Origin: Gracilariopsis chorda
Lineage: Eukaryota > Rhodophyta > Florideophyceae > Gracilariales > Gracilariaceae
Reading direction: 5' to 3'
Length of the DNA stretch: 64,000 nucleotides
Assembly (NCBI GenBank): GCA_003194525.1
Contig: NBIV01000030.1
Coordinates: 186,001 to 250,000, forward strand
The notes under the pieces were generated by a model that was not told where the DNA came from, made no database searches, and was given only the letters and a program-made list of their open reading frames with translations. Of the stretch, positions 1 through 11,513 are shown one piece after another. Position 1 is the stretch's first letter. Every line of letters begins with the position of its first letter. The position numbers and the translations under genes were made by a program.

Positions 1-543
1 TCTTTTCCTACTGTGAAGCCTTCTTATCAAGTGAGTGGTATTGGTCTCGATTGGTGTTACTACCTTGCCAATGGAATTTATCCTAAGTGGAAGATTTTCA
101 TACAAACCATAGGTCAACCTATAACTAAGAGTGAACAGCTGTTCTCACGTAGACAGGAAGCCGTGCGTAAAGTGGTCGAGTTGGTGTTTGGCGTTGTTTT
201 CAAGCGATTTAAAAGTCTGTTTGTGAAGACACAAAAGTTTAACGTTGAAAAGATACGAAGCATGGCAATTGCAGCAATAATAATGCAAAACATAATTGTG
301 GAACAGCGCAGAAGGTTTTAAAGCAGTGATGGTGCTGGAGGTGCATCCCGGTTCTTTAGCGAAGACAATGACTGTACGGATTTTGTCATGGAGACACTGA
401 ACGAAAGCGATGTGGTAGGTTTGTTTAACCAACGATACATCATTGATGACATCAAATTGCCCGCATTACAGAAGCGTCTTCAAAGAGCTTTACAAGAACA
501 TATTTGGGAGCTCCAAGGCTGCCAAACGCCAGAAAATGATTAA
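1..543 (+). pseudogene. Harbinger-family transposase, C-terminal part with in-frame stop
   Basis: The frame is open from the first base of the window. It reads like the end of a plant-type Harbinger transposase (DDE_Tnp_4/Plant_tran group): a stretch around GIYPKW and TISQP-like residues, then the block containing EAVRK and VFGV. In this family that block carries the last acidic catalytic residue. A TAA at 319-321 interrupts it. The same frame then continues with acidic sequence and a typical family ending (LQRALQEHIWEL) until TAA at 541-543. A single nonsense change therefore separates the last 73 codons from the rest. The N-terminal two thirds, including the first two catalytic Asp residues, lie outside the window. 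Confidence 0.75.
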
Positions 544-558
544 TGATTACCAGACATA

Positions 559-622
559 CGACCCCGTCTAGGGGTCGTTACCCCGCTTCCGCAGGGGGCT
601 CGCTTAACCCTCGTACCTTGGG
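559..622. other. Cluster of short GC-rich hairpins between convergent genes
   Basis: Three inverted repeats follow one another: CGACCCC/GGGGTCG at 559-577 with a 5-nt loop, CCCC/GGGG at 581-597, and CCC/GGG at 608-622. They lie directly after the transposase stop and before the 3' end of the convergent accessory gene. They may act in 3'-end formation for both genes, but that is inference. Their style resembles the micro-hairpins of the gypsy element at 33370-43799. Confidence 0.5.
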
Positions 623-766
623 CTCGCCCCCCGCCGAAGTGGAAGATAATTTGCGATGTTCAGATTCCGCAATGTACTGTCGTTCACTCTCAGACCATCA
701 GAATGCTAAAAACGCTGCCTTTTCTGTGAGTGTGAGAAACGTATGTTTCCTTTCGTTTCACAGTTG

Positions 767-1860
767 CTACATTGATTTCTGTGCATCAGAGGGGTCACTT
801 TCGTTTGGTGTGGAACGCCGTGTCCCAGACATTGACACAATTGCTGCAACAGCTTCATTTTCCTTCGGTGTTGAAGGTTCCTGAATGTTGAGGTCGCTGA
901 GTTCAGGCTGCATGAAGGAAGAGCTGTTTGGGTAACAGTCGGATCGAGAACCGACGCCGTTTTTGCGTTGACTCCAAACCTCCACAGATCTTTCCACCTC
1001 TTCAATTGCTTTCTGGGCCATGTCATTGATATACTTTTTTCGCAATGTCTCGTCCAGTTCAGGGAGAGAGAAAAGAGTAAACAATGACCTTTGCTTTTCG
1101 ACAGCCAGAAATTGTTTTGCAACAACTTTACGCTTTTTTGCCGCCCTTGCCAGTTCCTCGATGCCCTCAGCTCCTCTCTGTAACGCCTTAACTTGGTTAG
1201 CCATAATGTGAGCTCTTTTGCTTCCGACCATGCTGCCTTTCTTTACCCCAGACCCTTCATTCGCAGAAACGATTGGACTTGTATTCGTTTGCCTATCAGA
1301 CGGTTCGCCTATGATAATGTCTATGTCACGTTGTACACTACTTTTTGCTTCAGATTTGTCTTTTTCGACCTCCTGTTTCTCCTGCTTCTTTGACATCATC
1401 ACCAATTCCCATTGATTAGAATTACGAAAAAAAAGAACAGGACGTCAAGAAACTCGAAGTTATCGCCATACTCCAGACACGAATCCGGTAGGTAGCTATA
1501 CATGTTGCTCATATTCCCTTCACTATTGTACACGGCTGTAGCGGCACGGAATATCTCCTCGGTTGGCGATCCTGTTGGTTTCTTTTCTTTTATGGCCATG
1601 ACAATCCCCTCAAATTTGATACACTCACACCGCGCCTTGTTGTACCTTTGAGCGATTGCGCTAGCTGTCCGGGTAAATGTCACCAATGCCTCGTCTTTTT
1701 GCTTTGCTTCCTCAAAAATAGCAGTATAGGCAGTTTCGATTTGCTTGTAAAACTTCTTGCGTTTCTTCCCTGCACCAGGAAATGGATCTTCTGAGGCCGC
1801 TGTATATGCGCGGCATGCACATTTTGTTTCAATGGTTGACCAACCTTTGCCGGAGCCCAT
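767..1860 (-). pseudogene. Harbinger accessory protein, Myb/SANT-like with NAM-associated-type C-terminus, frameshifted
   Basis: I start it at the ATG at 1858-1860; no ATG lies further upstream in the open stretch. The N-terminal half begins GKGWSTIET and has tryptophan/aromatic spacing like the Myb/SANT-like domain of Harbinger DNA-binding partners. The second half is lysine/glutamate-rich and helical (around KALQRGAEGIEELARAAKK and KYINDMAQKAIEEVERS), like the NAM-associated C-terminal domain of such proteins. The two halves are in different frames and meet at a run of eight T on the coding strand (A8 at 1427-1434). One additional T would join them. Either the gene carries a one-base deletion or the homopolymer was miscounted. 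Known role of the family: nuclear DNA binding and help in importing the transposase. Confidence 0.6.
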
Positions 1861-2120
1861 AGTGTGGGCGTAAGTGAATGGAGGGAGGAAAACGAAGTCT
1901 CGAGACAATCACGTTTAGAACTGCCACCCATTGCGTAATGTAAAGCAAGAGTGGGCTTTTGGGCTGTAGCAGGGAGTGGCAGAGTTCAAGGTGTTTGCTT
2001 TCTGGTGGCGGGAACCGCTCCCACCACTGGCACGAAAGTTTCTAAGTAGGCAAGAGTTGGATTGGAACATGCCTTTTTCGCATCCAAATTGTATAGATTC
2101 GGACTCGAAATTGTGACGGT

Positions 2121-2148
2121 CTAATCCAAAACATCTGTGTTGGATTAG
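2121..2148. repeat. Inverted repeat, 9-bp arms
   Basis: CTAATCCAA at 2121-2129 is mirrored by TTGGATTAG at 2140-2148 with a 10-nt loop. It lies in non-coding DNA at the right side of the first Harbinger relic. It could be a subterminal transposase-binding repeat, but no matching left end is available. Confidence 0.45.
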
Positions 2149-2793
2149 GCAACTTCTTTGAAGAGTACGGGTGGAGATGTGTCGCGATCCAATTTACCTA
2201 TTTCGGAATGAATGCTGGATTTGCATGCCCCGGTGGAGACACTCTAAGTCAACGATTCGGTACAATACAGGTTGCAAATGGGGCAGCGCATCCTAATGTT
2301 GTCCACATATTCCAGCTATCCAATTTTCAAGCGTCTCCAAATCCACATTTGCCTACAGCGCATATAATGTGATCTGAAGTGCATTTTTAATCCACCAGGT
2401 TGTTGGGCGTGTTTTACGACGGTGACAAACGCTACACAGGTCATGCAATTCAGTTGTGACCTTTTCACAGCGAATTGCCTCTCTGCCTTTTGCATCGCCA
2501 TGGACCCTTGGTTTTCTACGCACACTAAAGTTGCTCTCGAACCTGTTACTTTGGGTGGTATATCGACCTACACTTAGCGGTATCATCTGCTTCAATCGGT
2601 CCCTGTCGATTAAAAGCAGGGCCAACATCAGTTTGTCTAAAATTTGGGCTCTAATCAATCTCAACTACCTTCTTCGAAAAGGATGTTGAAGTTTTCTGGA
2701 AAGCATATTCAAAGCTACATGCAAGATGCAAGACTTATTACACGTCACAAATTTAGCACATTAACCAAATTTCGTACGATTCGTTTCTTAAAG

Positions 2794-3124
2794 TTGGAAT
2801 ACGGTGAGCAACAGAGGTCTTGTGCTGGGTGAGGTGTCGCCACGCATGTACATCGAATCTTCAGCAAGGACCTGTTGGGCCCCTTTTCTGATCTGCGATG
2901 GTGAAAAACTGAGAATGCTGGCAAAATTGCAGTTATGGGAATTTGCTATTTTCTATGAGACATTTTGTGTGTAAATGCGTGTAATCAGGACACTTAGGAT
3001 AAATCATATGCCTTTTGTTGGTCCTTCTAGAATATCTGTTCAATGCATATATAATACTAAAACTGCGTGGACAAGAATGCACTAAGAATGAGTAGTCAAC
3101 CTCCATGCCGAACCATTTTGAAGT
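2794..3124 (+). repeat. 5' LTR of copia-1
   Basis: It starts TTGGAATACGG and ends CATTTTGAAGT. It aligns without gaps over its full length to 7283-7613. Confidence 0.85.
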
Positions 3125-3138
3125 AGTTATGGGCCCAG
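3125..3138 (+). other. Primer-binding site of copia-1 (half initiator-tRNA type)
   Basis: AGTTATGGGCCCAG abuts the 5' LTR. Its GTTATGGGCCC core is the reverse complement of the anticodon arm of eukaryotic initiator tRNA-Met (GGGCCCAUAAC). Drosophila copia is known to prime from a cleaved half of that tRNA. I infer the same priming here. Confidence 0.65.
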
Positions 3139-3264
3139 TCCCTACCGCGCATTATCTTCAGTCATATCGCGGTCATATAGTTCTCTTCGCTTTTAGTCCT
3201 CTATTCATTGTTCCTGGAGTTGAAAGCTGTGTGCTTTTAACCCCGTAGTGGCTCTACAAGTGCC

Positions 3265-4083
3265 ATGGAAGACAGCATACGAATTGTGAAGTTCTCAGGA
3301 CGAGCTGGAAAAGATTTCCTTTTGTCGAAGGCTAGGATAGAAGCGCTTCTGCAAGCCGAAGGTCTGCTGCGATATGTGACCATTGATTTAATCGGTTCAT
3401 CTGCTACCGATGAGAAGCCGTTGACGGCAAAGGAGCTACTCGATGTCGCGAAAGCAAGAGCTTTGATGATGAGAGCTCTCGGATACAAGCCACTACATCT
3501 CTGTCTGGCCGAGCAACGCAACCCCTTCATGATGTGGAAAAAACTGGAAGACGGTTAAGCAGTATCCAACGTGGTCTAAAGAGTTCAACTACAGACTAGA
3601 CGTACCCAAATGACGAACAATGGGCATCCGATGTAGGATTATATCGGTTCTTTTCAAGAGATTTGTAACAGGCTGGCTGCAATCGGTACTGTTCTTGTAA
3701 AATAGATGCAGGTGGCAATTATCCTGACCTCTTTTGGAGATAAAACCACGTCTATATATGAAGGGACAGTCACTGCTTTGCAGAGAATCGACTCCAACCT
3801 GTCATAGGAGATTGTCTCGGCCCGAATGCTCCAAGAATATGAAGAAAGAAATTTTTGGGGATCTGGTGAAGGTGTGCTAAAGACTGCGAACGCGCTTCGA
3901 GCATCTTAAAAACTTGAAAACTGGACGAGTAGGAAGCAGCATAGGGAGACTGGGACTGGTTACGTGGGTCGTTAGAAAGGCCACATTGCTTGAAACTGCA
4001 AAGAGAGAGCATTTCACCAATCCTGAGGCGCATATGCTGGAAAAAGGACTAATCAAGATGCTGCAAATCAAGCTAGGTTACTT
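3265..4083 (+). pseudogene. copia-1 gag relic
   Basis: An ATG at 3265 opens 97 codons that resemble the start of a copia-type Gag (IRIVKFSGRAGKDF then KARIEALL, the usual 'F.G..F..WK.R..A.L' pattern). The frame then closes at 3558. Further downstream, around 3965-4005, a frame with two stops reads like a decayed zinc knuckle (KGHIA, stop, NC). Gag forms the particle and packages RNA in the cytoplasm. Nothing here could be translated as a whole. Confidence 0.55.
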
Positions 4084-7000
4084 ATGGTACAATTTCCACG
4101 ATCAGGGCGGTCTTCCAAGTTTGTCTTGGACTCTGTTGCGTCGCAGCATATTGTGAACGACAGTACTGTTTTAAATAATTTACGCAGGGTTCCGACGAAA
4201 ACTGTCGTCTTTGGCGACTCCCGAACTGTTGTTACAGAGCTTAAAGTAGATGGTGTTCTTGAAAGCAAGGCCAGAGGAGACTCAGATGTGTTTGAGCATA
4301 TTGTGCGTCTTTATGAAATGCTAGTGATCCCAGAAATCAGCGATACACTCATATCTTGTTCAGCTTTGTGTGACAAAGGAATGCGTTTCACTTTTGGAAA
4401 TCGCAGCTGCTCTGGAATGATGAATGGCAGAATAGCGATCCATGGATGACTTGAAAAAGGTCTGTACGTGATTAATGGAGATCTTGTAAATCTTGGAATG
4501 CAAGGGAATGATAATGCAGCACGCATTGAAGTACCTGATCAATTATGGCACGCACGGCTTGGACATGCAAATCAGTAAAGCATTAAATCCTTCTTACCGT
4601 CTGATGCTGTGCAGCCCATCAGTTCAACCACTTTTACGAGGGACATATGTGGCACGTGCGCTAATGCAAAGCAATCTCGATGCAGACAACACAAGAACAC
4701 GGTCCCCGCAGTTGCCGTTGGTGAGATCGTGCAGAGCGATATCTGCGGGCCCACGTCTGTGCACTCCCTTGGTGGGTCTCTGTTTTATGTCTCTTTCAAG
4801 GATGATTTTTCTGAATTCGCTGTGATTAAGCCCAAACAGAAGAAGAGTGATGTCGCTCAAGAATTTAAGTCATTTGAGGCATGGGCTGAGCAAAAGTCCA
4901 ATTGCATGATTGCACAGTTGCGCAGCGATCAGGGTGGCGAGTATGTTGCACTCAAAGGGTACTTGAAACAGAAAGGTATCGAGTGTACACCTTCCTCATC
5001 TTATGCACAGATTGAAAATGGTGTCGCCAAACGAACAAATTGGACTATCTTGGAATGTGCATGATCGCGTCTCTTGCACGCAGCTCTGCCACGGGAATTT
5101 TGGGAAGAAGCGGTGGTCCATGCGGCGGACATTCGTAACAGATTTTTCTGCCAAGTTTTTACGACTAAGACCAGCTTTGAGCTCTTCACTGGTAGGAAGC
5201 GTCAGATCGATCATCTGAGAGTCTCTGGTTCCCACGCATAGGTACATATTTCTAAGAAAAAGAGAGCGAAGATCGAATCGAAAAGCATAGAGGGTATTGT
5301 CCTTGGCTGTTTTGAAAACAGCCAATACAAAGTATGGTTAAAGGACAGTCGATCAGTTGTTGTTACCAGGGAAGTGATGATTGATGAACAATCGTTTCCC
5401 GCTTTTGAATGGTTCAAACAGGAAGACGAAGTTCTCAAAGAAGTGGATGAAGCGCAAGAGTATGGAACTGCTGCAGAAGAAAAACGTAAGGAAAATGATG
5501 AATCTAATAAGGAACATGCAGGAGAAGATGGCACTCAAGACGATGTGGCAATTAGTGAACAGGAAGTTGACACTGAGTGGCTCACACATTATCCGTCCAA
5601 ACCTTCGACCTATCGTACAGTTAATTATGGGTATGCCTCAGATCTAGATATCGAAAACGATACACCTTCAGTAACATCTTCAAGGTATCACACACGTCAG
5701 AGGAAGGCAACGGTTAGATTTAAGCCAGATCAAGCCATGGTTGTGGCCCTAAGCCCACCAAATACACCTGAAACAGTTGAATAAGCCTTGCTTCTACCAG
5801 ACGCTGATGAATGGAAAGTGGCTATAAGTAACAAGATAGCCTCTTTAAACGTGCACAAGATGTGGGATGTTGTAGACAGGTCAGCTGATATGAACCCAAT
5901 TGGGAGCAGGGTGGGTTTTCTTCGGAAAACTAACTCTCATGGTCTGAGTGCTCGCTACAAAGCGCGTTTGGTTGTCCGTGGCTTCATGATAGGGTTTATA
6001 GAGCGTACGTACGCTCCTGTTGTGGATTACAACACTGTCAGACTTGTATTGGGTCTTTCCGTTCAGAGGGGGTATAAGATTCATCAGATGGACATCAAGA
6101 CAGGGTTTTTGCACCGCGAAATTGATGAAACAATATACATACTACCCCCTAAAGGTCTTGAAATTTGTAAGTCTCACGAAGTGCTAAAGCTACGGAACAG
6201 TCTTTACGGATTGAAACAAGCTCCCCGGCAGTAGCATGTCAAGTGGAAAAAATTAATGGGCAAGTTAGACTTCGAAGCTCAGATAGACGATGAATGTCTT
6301 TTCATCAGAGAAAAGGTTTGGCTCATGATATATGTGGGTGATATTATCATTATCTCTGACGAACTGAAAAAAACATTAAGAGAGTGAAAGAAGATATCTC
6401 TGCCTGCTTGGATGCCAAAGACATGGGATAACTGTCGACGTTCCTGGGCTTTACGTACTCTCCAGTAATGGGAGGTGCAATGTTGCACCAAGCAAGCTAT
6501 GTTCAAATGTGCTGAAAAGATTTGGAATGGAAAAGTGCAAACCGGTATTTACGCCAATGAAAAGTGGATGTTCTTCCGGTCGTTCCCACATTTTATTTGA
6601 TCAGAGGATATATCAAGAGTTATTGGGATGCCTGCTTTTCTTGGCCACTCGAACTCAACCTGACATCAATATTGCAGTTACATTACTCTGCTGGAAATCG
6701 TCTGAACCTCTATAGTGCGTGCAGAAAAGCGCGTTCTGAGATATTTGCAAGGTACAAGGAACTTTGAACTCAAGTTTTCGGGCAGCTCTGGTTCTTTGAG
6801 GGCGTTTGCTGACGTTGACTGGGCTGGAGACGAACAGTCGCGAAATTCTACGACTGGTTTTGTGATTTCCTTGGAAACAGCACAGTATCTTGGAAGTCTG
6901 CGAAGCAGATTATCGTTGCGGTTTCGACCTCTGACGCTGAATTTATTGCAGCAAGTGAGGTCTGTAAGTTTTTCATGTGGATGCGGGATTTATTGAACAC

Positions 7001-7259
7001 CTTAAGTATATGTGATCAAAAGCCTACAATCATTTATCAGGACAATCAAGTAGCAATTCGTTGGGAGGAAAGTGGAATACGAGGAGCTAAGCATGTTGCT
7101 ATTCTCGGCAATTACGTTAATCAGGCCATTGAGAACGAAGATATTCTTCTTTCTTATATTCCCACTAGGAACATGACCGCTGATATAATGACTAAGCAGT
7201 TATCTAAGGTTTTGTTTCTTTTTCGCTGTAAGGCTCTGGGTGCCTGTCTATTTGAATAG
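4084..7259 (+). pseudogene. copia-1 pol polyprotein relic (protease, integrase, RT, RNase H)
   Basis: Domains in copia order. Protease at about 4120-4180, with LDSVAS where an active enzyme has D-S/T-G-A. Integrase at about 4630-5060: the zinc-binding CGTCANAK, then SDICGP and LRSDQGGEY, which carry the two Asp of the DDE triad. A linker rich in acidic residues at 5374-5784. RT at 5788-6234 (ARLVVRGF, HQMDIKTGF, LYGLKQAPR), continuing in another frame with YVGD in place of YVDD at about 6330. RNase H at 6715-7259 (FADVDWAGD, STTGFV, YQDNQVAI, HVAILGNYV). Several stops and frame changes lie between these blocks, and both protease and RT have lost a key active-site residue. Confidence 0.85.
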
Positions 7260-7271
7260 AAATAATCAAAC

Positions 7272-7281
7272 GAGAGGGGGA
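7272..7281 (+). other. Polypurine tract of copia-1
   Basis: GAGAGGGGGA lies one base before the 3' LTR, the position expected for the plus-strand primer of reverse transcription. Confidence 0.65.
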
Positions 7282-7282
7282 C

Positions 7283-7613
7283 TTGGAATATAGTGAGCAA
7301 CAGAGGTCTCGTGCGTGGCAAGGCATCGCCACGCATGTACATCGAATCTTCAACAATGACCTGTTGGGCACCTTTTCTGATCCGCAATGGTGAAAAACTG
7401 AGAATGCTGGCAAAATTGCAGTTATAGGAATTTGCTATTTTCTATGAGACATTTTGTGTGCAAAAGCGTGTGATCAAAACATTTAGGATAGATCATATGC
7501 CTTTTCTTGATCTTTCTAGGATATCAATTCAATGCGTAAATAAGATTAAAACTGTGCGGACAAGACTGCACTAAGAATTAGTAATCAAGCTTCCTGCCGA
7601 ACCATTTTGAAGT
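7283..7613 (+). repeat. 3' LTR of copia-1
   Basis: Same length as the 5' LTR and colinear with it, with about 40 differences. Confidence 0.85.
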
Positions 7614-10058
7614 GCTAACAGTGATACTTTCCAGAATCTACCCTCTGCTTGACGTATGCTGATTTTGCCCAAGATCCATATGTACAATTTGTATGGTTCT
7701 GAGTGGATGGCAATAGAAAACCATTTGAACTGTACATCCCGAATAAAACCTTCACTTGACAGCTCCTAATTGGCTGCCGCTGAGTGATGGAGTGCAGTTC
7801 CCTGCAATGTCTGTGTGAACAGAGTGTAGGTGAGGATATCAAGCAATGAGAGTAGGAAAAAGAAGAGGATGGTTTAGTTCAACGGTCGCGGTCCTCATCA
7901 TTGGAACCAGTAGCCCCGGTTTAACAAAGGCGCACTAAGTGCTGTAAGGCCAGATGAACATTGATCAATGCTCCCTTGTATCAATGTCAGAACCACCTAT
8001 GATAGCCTGGAAGTTCAATACAGGATGAGAGATAGCTCGTTCCAGGCCACGGAGAAGATGATGCACAGGACGTTCAAGGAGAGTCCGGTTTCATTGGTTC
8101 GAAAGAGTCGGAGCCCTAACTGGGAAGCCTTGTCGGTCTCCATTTCAAACAGATGTTGGAGAGCTAGCAGAACGGAACAGAAGGCGCTAAGAGACATACT
8201 GTTGGGGTGTCACTGAGCGAAATGACAGAGAGGATGCCACAAAAGAGGGGGATGCTTGTACATGGCCGTACTTGGTGCAGGAAGTTGAGGGTGCCGGATT
8301 GGTCCTCTTCACCTTCATCACACGTGTCACTTCAAACCAGAAACCCGTACAAGCTACAATTCATCCCGGATTTCAACAATGTTGTAGATACACTTATTCT
8401 ATAACCTGCTGCCTTCGAAAATGCGCTTTTGTCCCGTAGGCAGGGAGAAAACCTACGCCCAGGCAGAAATTATTCACAAGATTACTGGTCATTAAAAAGC
8501 ACTGGAAGGTAGTTTCTGCTGCAAACCCAGACAACCGACCCCTGACTTTGAACGTTGAGCCCAGCCTCCTGCAGATGCATTTGAAGATAGTAGTAGCCCC
8601 CTTACCTGTGCTTGGGTTTTTTCTTAGTTAACAGCTAAAGCTAGCCCGTCGTTTTAGGTTCCGTATCAATTGCTGCCGATCCTCTTTTGGTTAGACCCAT
8701 AACCCCTTACCGTCTTCCCGCTCTTCACCATTTCTCCCCGTATACAGTTCTTGGCTTATTCGTGTCGCTGGACATTTCCTTTGTTCACAACCATTTTCGG
8801 TTAGGCAGAAGCGTCCTCATTGTTCTTTTCTGCTTCTATCAGTGTTTTCCAAAGAACAAAGACTATGTTCCACTGGTTTTGTGTCATAATTGAGCTCGTT
8901 ACCTTTGGATACTGCGAAATCGATACTTGGCTTGGATGAATTTGAGAGAGTTGGTTGGTTGGAATGGCTCTTTTCTGTGGTGTAAGCCTATCCAGGGATT
9001 GGTTCCCCTTCAATCATTTGTGGTATTATTATCATGTTCGATTGTTGGTTTAAAGGGCTACAGTTGGTTGTTGTTCGTGCCTACTTCTCTACCATTGCTT
9101 ACGGAGAGGTCTGTTTTGTCTTTTTTCCAGCTTGTCATCCCCATGCAATCTAGTGCCGTCAACATTTCATGTTCATGGTGCTTAATCCTTGAAGTCGGCT
9201 GTCGTCCTTGGTGGCACCTGTTTCTTGTTTGTTGCTGTCAGAACCTCATTTCTGACAGTTATGGCTATCGGTATACACTTGTAAAATTGTCTCTGGTGTC
9301 ACCGTGAACTCAAAAGGCTAGTAGGGTTTACAATGTATTTGGCGATGCCACTAATCTGACATACCTAGGATTGCTCTGACAACGAGCTAGTTGACCCCTT
9401 AGAATACAAGAAATAACGCTCATTTATTTCCCCCAAACGACTACCCAATGGTAGTTAAACGATTGGCCCTACTGGTGCGAATCGGTCGAGCAGGTGTAAG
9501 ATCTGTCAGACTCAATAGCCTAAACTTCTATGAGCCCTGTCGAACCCATCCAACACTTGGATATCTCTGAAAGTGAACGAACAGGCAAATTCTTGGTGCG
9601 GCCAATCAGGTGGTAGTCTTTCAATTCTGTGTACACGGTATCGATATTGCGGCCAACGGAGCACACAATATCTTCCAAAGAATACCAATTTTAGATGCCA
9701 CGGTGCACATCAATATGCTCCATTGCACCATGTATTATGCACAAGCGCGGTAGAATAGAATCTTTTTGGTTGTACAACCGATACAGTTGTAGGTAGGGAA
9801 CCTTTTTTCGGGACATATCGGCCATGGTGATAGGTGATAGTTGAAACGGCGAAGCAAGTAGAAAGAAATTGGTTGTAGGTGGCTGCTTGGAAAAAAGTTT
9901 TCTGCAATTTCAGTGTAAATTCTAGGTTAAATCGGAAATCATTAGCAAATTAGATAATAGGTAAAATACAAACGTATCCTGTTCAGAAAACAAAACGAAT
10001 CACATACAGGACCACTTACGTATACCTTTCTCAAAAACAAAATTATAGTGTACGTACT
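7614..10058. other. About 2.4 kb without a recognisable gene
   Basis: Only short open frames occur (the longest, 8927-9307 on +, is 126 codons of hydrophobic, Trp/Cys/Leu-rich sequence without family resemblance). No repeat ends or domain motifs were seen. The 3' part grades into a degenerate first copy of the tandem repeat. Confidence 0.5.
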
Positions 10059-10412
10059 GCATACGTAGGCTGCACCGCACTGCCAACGTATAACCTTCCA
10101 ACAGAAGTATTTATATTTTGCATAGTGCATAGGTAGACTGCGAAGTACGGCAAACATATACCCCTCCAACACAAATAGTATGTAACCTATGTAATGCATT
10201 CGTAGACTGAGCAGTACTGCAAACTTATACCTTTCTAACAAAAATAGTTGTAATCTATGTAGTGCATACGTAGGCTGCACAGTACTGGAAACGTGTACCC
10301 TTCCAACAAAAATAGTTTTAATCTATGTAATGCATACGTAAGCCCAGATTACTACAAACTTACAAACCTCTAACAAGAATACAACTTAACTATACGCTGT
10401 ATACGTAGGTAA
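10059..10412. repeat. Tandem repeat, 68-69 bp unit, about five copies
   Basis: Units start at 10059, 10127, 10196, 10264 and 10332, each beginning GCATACGTAGG-like and containing TACCTTCCAACAAAAATAG-like sequence. A partial sixth begins near 10399, and a faded partial copy precedes the first. Lengths are 68, 69, 68, 68 and about 67 bp. The unit is not a steady multiple of three, so the 112-codon minus frame across it is a by-product. Confidence 0.85.
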
Positions 10413-11513
10413 AACCGTCGTCGATATGTGTTGAAGTGTGAAATGAATACTAAATAAGAACGAAATGCATACATACTTAGTAAAGTACTACGTATTTAAA
10501 ATATCAATGTACTGCTAGTGTCAGGAAGATCTGGAAAATATGAGGACAATATATATACATATCTAGCATGCATGCATCTATTGTGCAACAGTAGTTCTGT
10601 ACTTAGGCGTCAGAGACGGTACATGCTACAATGAAAGGTGATCACCCAATCTCTCAATCTCTTCCCAGTTCCTGCAAGCCGAAATGAGTTCTTCTTCGCA
10701 TCGACTGCCATCCTGACGTGGTGGTCCCCGGTTTGGAGCAGGCTGTTGTCCAAGACAGACTACACAGCCCATGAATCATCGATACAGAACCGATGCGCTT
10801 GCGCAGATGGACTCAGGAACTAGAACCAAGCTTCCAAAAAATGTTTCGGAACCTCAGAACCCTGAAGCGATGTACTTAAACTCTTCTCACTCTTCAAGCA
10901 TTCAGTAGAAACGAGATAAAACGGTTATGTGGCTCACCGGGAGAATTAGTCAAGGCATTCCCTATGCAGCAAAATATGTCTCGGATGCAAGGGGAGAAAT
11001 TCTTCGTCAAGGCATTGCACGTCCAAGTGCTTCACATCTGGAATGCCAACCAATCACTGGCACACCTCCGGCTTCTTGTGGGACGTGCAGTGCAAACGGT
11101 CATCGAGCAAATCGAGTCCTCTCAAAGATCCGGGGTGGGTGCTTCGTATTCCTATGTACATTTATTGTGGCGCATTTCTGTTTGGTACGGAAACCGAAGG
11201 AATATGCTGCGGATACGAGAGCTCCAGATCGCCTGGCTTTCTTTCAGACGAGTGCATATCATTTCACAACTTGAAGACATATATCGCTTACATTCTTTTT
11301 AAACACTATCAACAGACCTAAATGTGTTATTTGCAAACGTTGTCACATTCATGGATATGAAGTACATTGGGGGTGGAGGTACGTCATTTCTTTGAGTCCA
11401 AGGCAATATCTCTGCTTTTTGTTCCAGGTCAGGACGTGCACTATGCAAATTTTTGATCGGAAGGTACTCCAAGTCTTAATGGACGGGATCTCTTTTCTTC
11501 TTTCACGAAAAGA

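Larger units (their letters stand above)
1..2250. mobile_element. PIF/Harbinger-type DNA transposon, left part outside the window
   Basis: Two convergent coding relics, a Harbinger-type transposase C-terminus on + and a Myb/SANT-like accessory protein on -, show the two-gene layout usual for PIF/Harbinger elements. The intact element at 30081-32454 has the same arrangement. The left end lies before position 1. I could not fix the right terminus: the DNA after about 1930 is non-coding and ends in no repeat that can be matched to a left end, so the end given here is approximate. Confidence 0.6.
2794..7613 (+). mobile_element. Ty1/copia LTR retrotransposon (copia-1), degenerate
   Basis: Two direct repeats of 331 bp (2794-3124 and 7283-7613) bracket gag, protease, integrase, reverse transcriptase and RNase H relics in the copia order. 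A primer-binding site follows the left LTR and a polypurine tract precedes the right one. By eye the LTRs differ at about 40 of 331 positions, roughly 12%, so the insertion is old. No matching target-site duplication was found. Stops and frameshifts throughout show that it cannot make its proteins. Confidence 0.88.

Noticed and set aside
7866-7930. tRNA-like stretch (TTTAGTTCAACGGTCGCGG)
   Set aside because: Superficial D-arm similarity only. No acceptor pairing and no B box.
8927-9307. 126-codon hydrophobic plus-strand ORF
   Set aside because: Trp/Cys/Leu-rich without defined membrane-segment pattern, known family or good start context. Likely chance.
9942-10280. 112-codon minus ORF with internal amino-acid repeats
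   Set aside because: It follows the 68-bp tandem repeat, whose unit length is not a multiple of three, so the frame is a by-product.
10059-10412. CRISPR array
   Set aside because: Units are contiguous diverged tandem copies without unique spacers, in a eukaryotic context.
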